Shown here: positions 8,548-17,022 of the stretch, in pieces
Layout: each line of letters starts with the position of its first letter
How positions within the stretch are numbered: position 1 is the stretch's first letter
Assembly: GCF_900115245.1 (NCBI RefSeq)
Contig: NZ_FOVT01000020.1
Coordinates: forward strand, 1 to 64,000
Direction: 5' to 3'
DNA from: Mesorhizobium sp. NFR06
GTDB taxonomy: Bacteria; Pseudomonadota; Alphaproteobacteria; Rhizobiales; Rhizobiaceae
Length of the DNA: 64,000 nucleotides
Notes under the pieces: generated by a model
The model's database searches: none
What the model was told of the DNA's origin: nothing
What the model saw: the letters and a program-made list of their open reading frames with translations, nothing else
Made by a program: the position numbers and the translations under genes

Positions 8548-9125
8548 TAATCGTCCTCGTCGACTTCGGCAGGTTCCGGCCGGCGCACGGGCCGCTCGGA
8601 CGGGTCGCGGCCGACTTCGTTCTTCAGCGTCATCAGGTCGATGAAGTGGTCGGCCTGGCGGCGCAGATCGTCCGAAATCATCGGCGGCTGCGACGCCATG
8701 GTCGAGATGATCGACACCTTGCGGCCGCGTCGCTGCAGCGCCTCCACCAGCGTGCGGAAGTCGCCGTCGCCGGAGAAGATCACGTAGTGGTCGACGACAT
8801 CGGCGAGCTCGAGCGCATCGACGGTCAGCTCGATGTCCATGTTGCCCTTGATCTTGCGGCGGCCGGTCGAGTCGGTGAATTCCTTGGCGGGCTTGGTCAC
8901 CACCTTGAAGCCGTTATAGTCGAGCCAGTCGATCAGCGGCCGGATCGAGGAATACTCCTGATCCTCGACCAGCGCGGTGTAGTAATAAGCGCGCAGCAGG
9001 TAGCCGCGCTTCTGGAAGCTCGACAGAAGCTTGCGATAGTCGATGTCGAAGCCCAACGCGCGGGAGGTGGCATAGAGATTGGCGCCGTCGATGAAAAGAG
9101 CGATCTTTTCACGGGGATCGAACAT
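8544..9125 (-). CDS. NYN domain protein, LabA/DUF88 family
   Basis: A 193-residue PIN-like NYN domain protein. The acidic residues expected for a metal-dependent nuclease site are visible: IDGANLY near residue 15, NMDIELTVDALE in the middle and FSGDGDF near residue 119. This family is inferred to be an RNase; LabA of cyanobacteria and human LIMKAIN-type proteins belong to it. The C-terminus is Arg/Glu/Asp-rich and probably disordered. GAAAGGGATG just upstream of the ATG supplies a ribosome binding site. It overlaps the downstream UDG gene by 4 bases. Confidence 0.88.
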   Translation of the reverse strand: MFDPREKIALFIDGANLYATSRALGFDIDYRKLLSSFQKRGYLLRAYYYTALVEDQEYSSIRPLIDWLDYNGFKVVTKPAKEFTDSTGRRKIKGNMDIELTVDALELADVVDHYVIFSGDGDFRTLVEALQRRGRKVSIISTMASQPPMISDDLRRQADHFIDLMTLKNEVGRDPSERPVRRPEPAEVDEDDY

Positions 9126-9430
9126 TGAAAAACATCCCTTTCGAAAAATTTTTGTCGTCTAAAAGCGTTTGACGAAAAGGTCCGACAAATGGGCCTCGGT
9201 GCCGTCACTTCGGAGATAACGCGCAATTTATGGATATCCAAGGGCAAGGCCCGCATTGCAAGCAATTGTGATCGCGACTATGTGACTTGCATCATGGCGC
9301 GGCATCCGATGTTGAGCCGGCGGAGCCCGACGAAGCCGACGCCGACGCCATAAAGCTTGTATTTCGGCCGCGCCCGCGTTATGGAGCGCGCCAGCTTTCC
9401 ATCAAATCCATCGCATGAAAGGGGCAGTCC
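9126..9430. other. Divergent promoter region, NYN gene / rpoZ
   Basis: 305 non-coding bases between divergent genes. The first 60 bases are AT-rich (AAAAATTTTTGTCG and AAAAGCGTTTGACG), consistent with promoters for the NYN gene. AAAGGGG ahead of ATG 9431 is the rpoZ ribosome binding site. No repeat or RNA gene was recognised. Confidence 0.5.
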
Positions 9431-9832
9431 ATGGCCCGCGTAACCGTTGAAGATTGCATCGACAAGGTCGACAACCGTTTTGAACTCGTGCTGCTCGCCG
9501 GCCACCGCGCCCGCCAGATCAGCCAGGGCGCGCAGATCACCGTTCCGCGCGACAATGACAAGAACCCGGTCATCGCGCTGCGCGAGATCGCCGACGAGAC
9601 GCTGTCGCCCGACGACCTCAAGGAAGATCTGATCCACTCGCTGCAGAAGCATGTCGAGGTCGACGAGCCGGAGGCCGAGGGCGAGGCGATCACCGACCAG
9701 ACCAGCGCGACCGCCGTGGCGGCAGACACGGACGACGCCGAGGAGAACATCACTTTCGACCGCATGAGCGAGGAAGATCTGCTCGCCGGCATCGAAGGTC
9801 TGGTGCCGCCGGAAAAGAGTGACGACTACTAA
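9431..9832 (+). CDS. rpoZ: RNA polymerase omega subunit
   Basis: A 133-residue omega subunit that helps assemble beta' into RNA polymerase. The N-terminal MARVTVEDCIDKVDNRFELV and RARQI segments are the family signature. The acidic C-terminal extension (many Asp/Glu after residue 75) is common in alphaproteobacteria. It precedes rsh, the standard order, and omega is known to take part in the ppGpp response in proteobacteria. Confidence 0.97.
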   Translation: MARVTVEDCIDKVDNRFELVLLAGHRARQISQGAQITVPRDNDKNPVIALREIADETLSPDDLKEDLIHSLQKHVEVDEPEAEGEAITDQTSATAVAADTDDAEENITFDRMSEEDLLAGIEGLVPPEKSDDY

Positions 9833-9957
9833 GACTCTCGGAACTTGCCTGGATCAAGCATCCGGCACTTCCGTCGCTTAGGTTTCGTGGCTATCTATGG
9901 GATGCGTCGCACGTTGGTGCGGCGCATCAATCATTTCCGCACCGCGAGATCCCGCCC

Positions 9958-12189
9958 ATGATGCGTCAGTATGAGCTTGTCGAGCGCGTCCAGCGCTACA
10001 AGCCTGACGTCAACGAGGCGCTGCTCAACAAGGCTTACGTCTACGCCATGCAGAAGCATGGCCACCAGAAGCGCGCCTCGGGCGACCCCTATTTCTCGCA
10101 TCCGCTCGAAGTCGCCGCCATCCTTACCGACATGCACATGGACGAGGCGACGATCGCCGTTGCCCTGCTGCATGACACGATCGAGGACACGACCGCGACC
10201 AGGGCCGAGATCGACGAATTGTTCGGTCCCGAAATGGGCAAGTTGGTCGAGGGCCTCACCAAGCTGAAGAAGCTCGATCTGGTCTCGAAGAAGGCCGAGC
10301 AGGCGGAAAACCTGCGCAAGCTTCTGCTCGCGATCTCCGAGGACGTCCGCGTTCTGCTCGTCAAGCTCGCCGACCGCCTGCATAACATGCGCACCCTCGA
10401 CCATATGCCGGAAGCCAAGCGCCTGCGCATCGCCGAGGAGACGATGGACATCTATGCGCCGCTTGCCGGGCGCATGGGCATGCAGGGCATGCGCGAGGAA
10501 CTTGAAGAGATCGCCTTCCGCTACATCAATCCGGAGGCTTATCGCGCCGTTACCGCAAGGCTTGCCGAGATTTTCGAGCGCAACAAGGGCGTCCTGCAGG
10601 AGATCGAGACGGCGCTGTCGGGCCTGTTCGAAAAACACGCCATCAAGGCGAGCGTGAAGAGCCGGCAGAAGAAGCCGTGGTCGGTGTTCCGCAAGATGGA
10701 GGCCAAGGCGCTGTCCTTCGAGCAGCTCTCCGACATTTTCGGCTTCCGCGTCGTCGTCGATTCGGTCGACGACTGCTACCGCGCGCTTGGTGCCATCCAC
10801 ACCACGTGGTCGATGGTGCCCGGCCGCTTCAAGGACTACATCTCGACGCCGAAGCAGAACGACTACCGTTCCATCCACACCACCATCGTCGGCCCGTCGC
10901 GCCAGCGCGTCGAATTGCAGATCCGCACCAAGGAGATGAACAAAATAGCCGAATACGGCGTCGCCGCGCATTCGATCTACAAGGACACGGGCGGCAAGAT
11001 GAACGGCGCCGGCCACACGATCTCCAAGGAGACCAATGCCTATGCCTGGCTGCGGCGCACCATTGAGCAGCTGGCCGAAGGTGACAATCCGGAGGACTTC
11101 CTCGAAAACACCAAGCTCGAGCTGTTCCAGGACCAGGTGTTCTGCTTCACGCCAAAGGGCATGCTGATCGCGCTGCCGCGCGGCGCCACCCCGATCGATT
11201 TCGCCTATGCGGTCCACACCGATGTCGGCGACACCTGCGTCGGCGCCAAGGTCAACGGCCGCATCATGCCGCTGATGACGGAACTGAAGAACGGCGACGA
11301 GGTCGAGATCATCCGCTCCAAGGCGCAGGTCCCGCCCGCCGCCTGGGAATCGGTCGTGGTCACCGGCAAGGCGCGCGCCGCCATCCGCCGCGCCACCAAG
11401 AATGCCATCCGCAAGCAATATTCCGGCCTCGGCGCCCGCATCCTCGAACGTGCTTTCGAGCGCGCCGGCAAGACCTTCACCAAGGAGAGCCTGAAGCCGG
11501 TGCTGCACCGGCTGGCGCGCAAGGACATCGAGGACGTGCTGGCCTCGGTCGGGCGCGGCGAGCTGAGCTCCACCGACGTCATGAAAGCGGTCTTCCCCGA
11601 CTATAAGGACGAGCGCGTCACGGTCGCTGCGCCAAAGCAGCGCGAAGAGGGCTGGTCGAAGATCCGCAACGCCGCCGGCATGCTGTTCCAGATGCCCGGC
11701 AGCCGGGCCGCGCGCAAGGACAAGGACCAGCCGCGCGACGGTGCCGTGCCGATCCGCGGCGTGCGCGGCGACCTGCCGGTGCGCTTCGCGCCGGAGGGCG
11801 CGGTGCCCGGCGACCGCATCGTCGGCATCATCCAGCCGGGAACCGGCATCACCATTTATCCGATCCAGTCGCCGGCGCTGCAGGCCTTCGATGACCAGCC
11901 CGAGCGCTGGATCGACGTGCGCTGGGACATCGACGAACGGACCAAGGAACGGTTTCCGGCGCGCATCTCGGTCACCGCCATCAATGCGCCGGGTTCGTTA
12001 GCCGATATCGCCCAGGTCGTCGCTTCGAACGACGCCAACATCCACACGCTGTCGATGATACGCACCGCGCCTGATTTCACCGAGATGCTGATCGACCTCG
12101 AGGTCTGGGATTTGAAGCATCTCAACCGGCTGCTGTCGCAGCTCAAGGACAATTCGAGCGTCAGCGATGCGCGGCGCGTCAATGGGTGA
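9958..12189 (+). CDS. rsh: Bifunctional (p)ppGpp synthetase/hydrolase
   Basis: A 743-residue RelA/SpoT homologue, the single long stringent-response enzyme typical of rhizobia. Domain order: HD hydrolase (His48 in FSHPLEV, His72–Asp73 in ALLHDTIEDT), synthetase (DIFGFRVVV; YRSIHTTI near residue 303), TGS (about 385–445, FTPKGMLIALPRGATPIDF), helical region and C-terminal ACT domain (about 665–735). Both catalytic halves look intact, so it should make and degrade ppGpp. Its stop codon is formed inside a short tandem/inverted repeat. Confidence 0.97.
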   Translation: MMRQYELVERVQRYKPDVNEALLNKAYVYAMQKHGHQKRASGDPYFSHPLEVAAILTDMHMDEATIAVALLHDTIEDTTATRAEIDELFGPEMGKLVEGLTKLKKLDLVSKKAEQAENLRKLLLAISEDVRVLLVKLADRLHNMRTLDHMPEAKRLRIAEETMDIYAPLAGRMGMQGMREELEEIAFRYINPEAYRAVTARLAEIFERNKGVLQEIETALSGLFEKHAIKASVKSRQKKPWSVFRKMEAKALSFEQLSDIFGFRVVVDSVDDCYRALGAIHTTWSMVPGRFKDYISTPKQNDYRSIHTTIVGPSRQRVELQIRTKEMNKIAEYGVAAHSIYKDTGGKMNGAGHTISKETNAYAWLRRTIEQLAEGDNPEDFLENTKLELFQDQVFCFTPKGMLIALPRGATPIDFAYAVHTDVGDTCVGAKVNGRIMPLMTELKNGDEVEIIRSKAQVPPAAWESVVVTGKARAAIRRATKNAIRKQYSGLGARILERAFERAGKTFTKESLKPVLHRLARKDIEDVLASVGRGELSSTDVMKAVFPDYKDERVTVAAPKQREEGWSKIRNAAGMLFQMPGSRAARKDKDQPRDGAVPIRGVRGDLPVRFAPEGAVPGDRIVGIIQPGTGITIYPIQSPALQAFDDQPERWIDVRWDIDERTKERFPARISVTAINAPGSLADIAQVVASNDANIHTLSMIRTAPDFTEMLIDLEVWDLKHLNRLLSQLKDNSSVSDARRVNG

Positions 12190-12257
12190 ATGGTGAATAG
12201 CGAATGGTGGATGGTGAAAGATGGCGCTCTCACCTCCACCACCATTCACCATTCGCC
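12184..12257. repeat. Heptamer-type tandem and inverted repeat in the rsh–pyrE gap
   Basis: Repeats of GTGAATG/GAATGGT on the left (12184–12217) are mirrored by CCATTCACC/ACCATTCGCC on the right (12236–12257). They can fold into a long stem with arms such as GCGAATGGTG and CACCATTCGC. The rsh stop TGA is part of the first repeat unit. A structurally similar element with a different heptamer lies at 60262–60330. Confidence 0.7.
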
Positions 12258-12275
12258 ATGGACATGGAGCGAACA

Positions 12276-12854
12276 ATGAACACCGACGAAGTGCTGGGCA
12301 TTTTCCGCGAGGCCGGCGCCGTTCTTGAAGGTCATTTCATCCTGACGTCCGGCCTGCGCAGCCCTATCTTCCTGCAGAAGGCGCGGGTCTTCATGCATGC
12401 CGACAAGACCGAGCGCCTGTGCAAGGCGCTGGCCGAGAAGATCCGAGACAGCGTGCCCGGCAGGATCGACTATGTCGTCGGCCCGGCCATCGGCGGCCTG
12501 ATCCCGGCCTACGAGACCTCGCGCCATCTCGGCGCCCCGGCGATCTGGGTCGAGCGGGAAGGGGGCGAATTCCGGCTGCGCCGCTTCGAGATCGCCGAAG
12601 GCTCGCGCGTCGTCATCGTCGAGGACATCGTCACCACGGGCCTGTCGATCCGCGAGACCATCGATTGCCTGCGCGAGATCGGCGCCGAAGTGGTGGCGGC
12701 CGCCTGCATCATCGACCGCTCGGCCGGCAAGACCGACGTCGGCGTGCCGCTGATCGCGCTGGCCGAATATGAGGTGCCGGCCTATCCGCCCGACCGCCTG
12801 CCGCCGGAACTCGCCGCGATTCCGGCCGTGAAGCCGGGAAGCCGCAACATCTGA
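12276..12854 (+). CDS. pyrE: Orotate phosphoribosyltransferase
   Basis: A 192-residue enzyme that joins orotate to PRPP to form OMP in pyrimidine synthesis. The PRPP-binding loop is VVIVEDIVTTGLSI, and SGLRSPIFLQKARVF and VVGPAIGGLIPAY are family segments. ATG 12276 is chosen because GGAG lies 8 bases upstream; in-frame upstream ATGs at 12258 and 12264 are weaker. Its last 73 bases overlap the convergent MBL hydrolase frame. Confidence 0.95.
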   Translation: MNTDEVLGIFREAGAVLEGHFILTSGLRSPIFLQKARVFMHADKTERLCKALAEKIRDSVPGRIDYVVGPAIGGLIPAYETSRHLGAPAIWVEREGGEFRLRRFEIAEGSRVVIVEDIVTTGLSIRETIDCLREIGAEVVAAACIIDRSAGKTDVGVPLIALAEYEVPAYPPDRLPPELAAIPAVKPGSRNI

Positions 12855-13633
12855 ACTGCATCGGTATGCTCTGACGCCTTATGTCGAGGATCACTCGGGG
12901 AGCGCGGATTTAGATAGCCTTCGGCGATCGACCTCATGCGCTCCTGGGACATCGGATTGCCATGCCCTCCATAGGCCACGTCCACCTCAAGGGTAAGAAG
13001 CCGCTCCATCGTTTTGCGGTATTCGGCCTTATCGCAACCGGGCAAATCATCGACAAGCAAACCATCGTAAATGGCGTCTCCGCTAAACAGGACGCCGTTC
13101 TGCTCGTCGAGCAATCCGATCGAGCCCGGAGAATGACCCGGCAGGTGAAGAACGCGGTATGACGCATCCCCTGTTTCGATGCGGCCGTTCTCGATCAGCG
13201 CATCCGTGAGAGGCGCCGGCGCAATGACGTAGCCCTCGGGAGACCACGCAGGATGGGGGGCCTGGGAAACCGGCTCCGGCTGATCTCGAAAGAACCCGGC
13301 CAAGGTGCACTCGTCCGCCATCGCCGCGAACCCGTCTTCTTCCGCCGCGTGGCCCAGACGGTGCTCGAATTCATGAAACGAGCCTACGTGGTCGACATGA
13401 ACATGGGTCGCGACAGCCAATACCGGCTTGCCGCCTCTGAGGCGCAGGAACCGGCGAAGGGACTGCAACCCCATGCCGAAGTCGATGATGAGATCGGCAT
13501 CCCTTCCCGTCACGTGAAAGAGGTTGGCCCGGAAGAAGGGATGCACATATGGCTCCCAGATCCGAAGGATCTTATCGGAAACCCGTTCAGCCGCGAACCA
13601 GTCCGGTAGATAGCCCACGTCACACCCGCTCAA
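12782..13633 (-). CDS. MBL-fold metallo-hydrolase linked to ABC importer
   Basis: A 283-residue metallo-beta-lactamase-fold hydrolase. All metal ligands are visible: THVHVDHVG (HxHxDH), HLPGHSPGS, FSGDAIYD and GGHGNP. A TTG start overlapping the ATPase stop codon (aTTGA) would couple it to the ABC importer operon; a GTG at 13618 is the alternative. The C-terminal ~25 residues read antisense through the end of pyrE and are Gly/Arg/Ser-rich, so the natural end may have been lost or shifted. The substrate is unknown. Context suggests it acts on whatever the importer brings in. Confidence 0.8.
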   Translation of the reverse strand: MSGCDVGYLPDWFAAERVSDKILRIWEPYVHPFFRANLFHVTGRDADLIIDFGMGLQSLRRFLRLRGGKPVLAVATHVHVDHVGSFHEFEHRLGHAAEEDGFAAMADECTLAGFFRDQPEPVSQAPHPAWSPEGYVIAPAPLTDALIENGRIETGDASYRVLHLPGHSPGSIGLLDEQNGVLFSGDAIYDGLLVDDLPGCDKAEYRKTMERLLTLEVDVAYGGHGNPMSQERMRSIAEGYLNPRSPSDPRHKASEHTDAVQMLRLPGFTAGIAASSGGRRSGG

Positions 13634-14406
13634 TGAAGGAGATTGCTCAGAAAACGCTTGGTGCGTTCGTGTGCGGGAGTCGAGAAAAGCCTCTCGGGCG
13701 TATTGCTCTCGATGACCTTGCCGCCCTCCATGAAGGCGACCTGGCTCGCGACCTGCCTGGCAAATCCCATCTCGTGTGTGACGCAAATCATCGTCATGCC
13801 GTCTTCCGCCAGCCTGACCATGGTATCGAGCACTTCCTTGACCATCTCCGGGTCAAGCGCGGAGGTGGGCTCGTCGAACAGCATGATGCTTGGGTTCATG
13901 CACAGGGCCCGGGCGATGGCGACCCGCTGCTGTTGTCCGCCCGAAAGTTCTGCTGGATAGCTGCTCGCTTTTTCGGGGATGCGCACCCGTTCCAAAAGCG
14001 CCATGGCGATGTCTGACGCTTCCCTGTGCGAGCGTCTCCTCACCCAGCGTTGGGCCAGGGTGCAGTTCTGGAGAACGGTGAGATGCGGGAACAAATTGAA
14101 GTGCTGGAACACCATGCCGACGTCTCGTCTGATGCGGTCGATCCTGACGATCTGGTCGGTCAGTTCTGCCCCGTTGACGGTGATTGCGCCCGCGTCATGG
14201 ATTTCGAGCCGGTTGATACACCTGATCAGCGTCGATTTGCCCGAGCCGGACGGCCCGCAGATGACCATTCGCGATCCTCGCTCCACGGTCATCGACACGC
14301 CTTGCAGAGCCTTGAAGCTGCCGTAGGACTTGGCGACGTCGACGAGCTGAATGGCTGGCGTTCCAGGTGCGACGCCGGCTGCACCCGTTAGTTGTTCTGA
14401 AGTCAT
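13630..14406 (-). CDS. Amino-acid-type ABC transporter, ATP-binding protein
   Basis: A 258-residue polar amino acid uptake (GlnQ/HisP class) ATPase. The Walker A motif is GPSGSGKST, the signature is LSGGQQQR and Walker B is IMLFDEPTSALDP, followed by the switch His in VTHEMGFA. It is the third gene of a solute-binding protein–permease–ATPase–hydrolase operon read leftward; the gap to the permease gene is 30 bases. Confidence 0.93.
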   Translation of the reverse strand: MTSEQLTGAAGVAPGTPAIQLVDVAKSYGSFKALQGVSMTVERGSRMVICGPSGSGKSTLIRCINRLEIHDAGAITVNGAELTDQIVRIDRIRRDVGMVFQHFNLFPHLTVLQNCTLAQRWVRRRSHREASDIAMALLERVRIPEKASSYPAELSGGQQQRVAIARALCMNPSIMLFDEPTSALDPEMVKEVLDTMVRLAEDGMTMICVTHEMGFARQVASQVAFMEGGKVIESNTPERLFSTPAHERTKRFLSNLLH

Positions 14407-14436
14407 TTGTTTCGTCTCGTGTGAAATGCGCGACCG

Positions 14437-15114
14437 TTATCGATGCCCCTTCGAAAGCAGGCGTTCGATGCGCGTCTGGAAGACTGTCAGCACGGAGACC
14501 ATCAGCATGTAGTAAACCAATGCGGCGCCGTACCATTCGAGAAACCGGAAACTGGTCGCAATGGCGAACTGGGTGAGCGTCATGAGCTCCTTGAGCGAAA
14601 TCACGGTTGCCAGCGACGTGGCCTTCAACAACGAGATGAACTCGTTGATCAGCGCAGGCACCGCGACTCTCAACGCCTGCGGCATGGTAATCAGGATGAA
14701 AATCTGCCACCGATGCAGCCCGAGAGCCGCGGCGCCTTCGCGTTGGCCTTTTCCGACCGCCGCAAAGGCACCGCGAAGGATCTCCGTCAGATAGGCGACC
14801 TCAATCAGCGTCAGCGCCAGGAAGGCCGCGAAGAAAGGCGTGAACCAGGCCTGCCTGAACACCGGCGACAGTTGCGGAAGTCCGTTCCATACGAACAGCA
14901 GGATCAACAGCGCCGGAGCGCCACGGAAAAGCCAGACATAGCCGCCGACCGACCAACGCAACGCCTTCCTCTGGGATCCGGCAACCGATCCGAACAGTGT
15001 TGCCACGATCAAGGAGCAAGTCATTACCGATATGGACAACACCATCGTCAGCAGAGCCCCTTTTGCAAGGGGCCAGCCAAAGACAGCCGAAAGGAACAGA
15101 TGGTAGTCAAACAT
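14437..15114 (-). CDS. Amino-acid-type ABC transporter, permease
   Basis: A 225-residue inner-membrane permease of the HisM/GlnP family with about five hydrophobic segments. The cytoplasmic coupling loop EAAALGLHRWQ appears here as EGAAALGLHRWQIF, and NEFISLLKATSL is the family's conserved late motif. Only one permease gene is present, so the channel is probably a homodimer. It lies 13 bases after the solute-binding protein gene. Confidence 0.92.
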   Translation of the reverse strand: MFDYHLFLSAVFGWPLAKGALLTMVLSISVMTCSLIVATLFGSVAGSQRKALRWSVGGYVWLFRGAPALLILLFVWNGLPQLSPVFRQAWFTPFFAAFLALTLIEVAYLTEILRGAFAAVGKGQREGAAALGLHRWQIFILITMPQALRVAVPALINEFISLLKATSLATVISLKELMTLTQFAIATSFRFLEWYGAALVYYMLMVSVLTVFQTRIERLLSKGHR

Positions 15115-15127
15115 TCCGCCCGCCTCG

Positions 15128-15955
15128 TCAGTCGTGCGGGACGTCGGTAGAAGTCGCCGGCAGACTCCACTTTGCCAGGAGATCCTTCATCTCGCCGCTC
15201 TTCTGAAGGGCCTCGATCGCATCCTTGACCATTGCGCGATCTGCCGGGTTCTTGCGCATGTAGATGCCATAGGTTTCGCTGTCCGCGTAGGTGTAGGCGA
15301 CCTTCAACCGGTTGGGCATCTGCATCATGCGAAAAGCCGCGGTGGTGTCCTGCGTGATCGTGGAGGCGGCGCGCCCGACCAGTATCTGTTCGATGACGCC
15401 GGATGCCGACGGGTAGGTCTGGACCTGGATGGGTGCCTTGCCGCCGGCTGCCAGCTTCGCGTTCAGGTCCGCGATCACCTTTTCGTAGGTCGTTCCGGCC
15501 TCGATCGCCATCACCTTGCCGCTCATGTCCTCCGGGGCTTTGCTGTCCGCATCCGAACCGGGCACCAGCAGCACGACATGGGATCCGAAATACGGAACGC
15601 CGTCGTATTTCTCCAGTCTCGCGGGGGTGATCATGATGCCGCTCGCGACCAGGTCGCATCTTTGCGAGTCGAGCGACGGCAGAAGCCCCTTGAAGTCGCC
15701 GACTACGAATTCTGCCTTCGCGTCCCAGCGTTTTGCGATTGCATCGATGACGTCGATCTCGAAGCCGACGAGGTTGGCATCGCCCGGGTTCTTGTAATAC
15801 TGCATGGGCGGAAAGTCGCCCGCCGTGCAAACCTTCAGCGTGCCTTCGGTAGCGAATTTCGGCTTGTCCGCGGCAGCCGGAGCATGCACGCTAATTCCCA
15901 TTGCTATACCGGCAGCGAGCGGGAGCATCGCCGCCCTTTTTGAATGAATGTTCAT
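15128..15955 (-). CDS. Amino-acid-type ABC transporter, solute-binding protein
   Basis: A 275-residue periplasmic binding protein of family 3. The signal peptide spans about residues 1–29 with Ala-x-Ala near the end. The mature protein begins the ligand fold with GTLKVCTAGDFPPMQY, and has GFEIDVIDAIAKRW and CDLVASGIMITPAR. The canonical Arg that grips amino acid carboxylates appears in the TPAR segment. The exact ligand cannot be read. It is the first gene of the leftward operon and divergent from a LysR regulator. Confidence 0.92.
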   Translation of the reverse strand: MNIHSKRAAMLPLAAGIAMGISVHAPAAADKPKFATEGTLKVCTAGDFPPMQYYKNPGDANLVGFEIDVIDAIAKRWDAKAEFVVGDFKGLLPSLDSQRCDLVASGIMITPARLEKYDGVPYFGSHVVLLVPGSDADSKAPEDMSGKVMAIEAGTTYEKVIADLNAKLAAGGKAPIQVQTYPSASGVIEQILVGRAASTITQDTTAAFRMMQMPNRLKVAYTYADSETYGIYMRKNPADRAMVKDAIEALQKSGEMKDLLAKWSLPATSTDVPHD

Positions 15956-16091
15956 TGTTTTGTTTCCCTCTGGCCGTCGCCCTAGCCGGGCCGGCTAACA
16001 GCTACCGTGTCGCTAAATGCAGACAAGCTAAAATTTATGTGCGAAGGAATCGCAGGAAAACTAAACGGTCACGACAAGCCGGGAGGAGTGA
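15956..16091. promoter_or_regulatory. Divergent control region of ABC importer and LysR
   Basis: 136 bases between the solute-binding protein gene and the LysR regulator. The half nearer the regulator is AT-rich (CTAAAATTTATGTGCG). LysR-type genes usually bind such divergent gaps; no clean dyad was identified by eye. Confidence 0.45.
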
Positions 16092-17015
16092 ATGCGATTG
16101 CCGCCGCTGAATGCGCTTAGAGTCTTCGAAAGCGTCGCCAGGCTGGGTCACATGGGCGCCGCTGCCGCCGAACTGCACGTCACCCCAGGGGCAGTCAGTC
16201 AGCAGATACGCTCCCTTCAGCTCTCTCTGGGTATCGAACTGTTCGAGAAGCGCGGTCGCCAGCTCGCATTGACCGAGGAGGGCGCTACCCTTCAACGTTC
16301 CGTACGAAAGGCACTCGATACGCTGATGGTGGGCGTTCGCGATGTCGCGGCGCGCAAGGCCGCATCCATCACCAAAAGCGTGCTGACGATATCGATGCCC
16401 CAGGTTCACGGTGTCGCGTGGCTTGCAACGCGCCTGTTCGACTTCATGGCGGAGAACCGGAATTTCACGCTCAATGTCGTCACCGCGGCCCGTTTCAACC
16501 AGGTGGACTGGCGCAAGGCCGACATCTCCGTGGTTTATGGTGTTCCACCTTGGCCTGGTTTTTGGTGGCAATTGCTTCACGGGATACGCATGACCCCAGT
16601 ATGCAGTCCGCAACTGCTACGCGGCCCAAACGCGATCAGGCAGATTGGCGACTTGGCGTCGCACCGCTTGCTTCATGAGGATGACGGTTCGCAATGGCGC
16701 CGGTACCAAGCCGCGGCGGGCGGCGTATACACCGGCTCATCGGACGTCTTTTTCGATGACTTCGGCATCGTCCTGCAAGCCGCACGGGACGGCTATGGCG
16801 TGGCATTGAGCGACGAAATCATCTCCGCACGGGACCTGGATGAGGGCAGGCTGGTGCAACCATTGCCTCTCGCCGTACCCGCCATTCACAACTATTATTG
16901 CCTGTGCGCCGAAGCCAAGCGCCAGCGTGAGGACGTTAGCTATTTTATCGACTGGCTCGTCGCCGAAGCGTCGAAAATCGAGGCGACTGGCCGCCGTCAA
17001 AGGATTTCCGGCTGA
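16092..17015 (+). CDS. LysR-family regulator (GcvA-like) of the ABC importer
   Basis: A 307-residue transcription regulator. The N-terminal winged helix-turn-helix (about residues 5–65) reads LNALRVFESVARLGHMGAAA and HVTPGAVSQQI, a GcvA-subgroup signature. The rest is the periplasmic-binding-protein-like effector domain. Its divergent position indicates control of the importer/hydrolase operon, probably by the imported compound. The C-terminal region ends shortly before the VOC gene. Confidence 0.9.
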   Translation: MRLPPLNALRVFESVARLGHMGAAAAELHVTPGAVSQQIRSLQLSLGIELFEKRGRQLALTEEGATLQRSVRKALDTLMVGVRDVAARKAASITKSVLTISMPQVHGVAWLATRLFDFMAENRNFTLNVVTAARFNQVDWRKADISVVYGVPPWPGFWWQLLHGIRMTPVCSPQLLRGPNAIRQIGDLASHRLLHEDDGSQWRRYQAAAGGVYTGSSDVFFDDFGIVLQAARDGYGVALSDEIISARDLDEGRLVQPLPLAVPAIHNYYCLCAEAKRQREDVSYFIDWLVAEASKIEATGRRQRISG

Positions 17016-17022
17016 TCCAGGC

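Noticed and set aside
9931..11508. 525-residue antisense open frame opposite rsh
   Set aside because: High GC3 composition opens long antisense frames; the sense strand encodes all rsh domains, and the antisense protein has only low-complexity Leu/Arg/Asp content.
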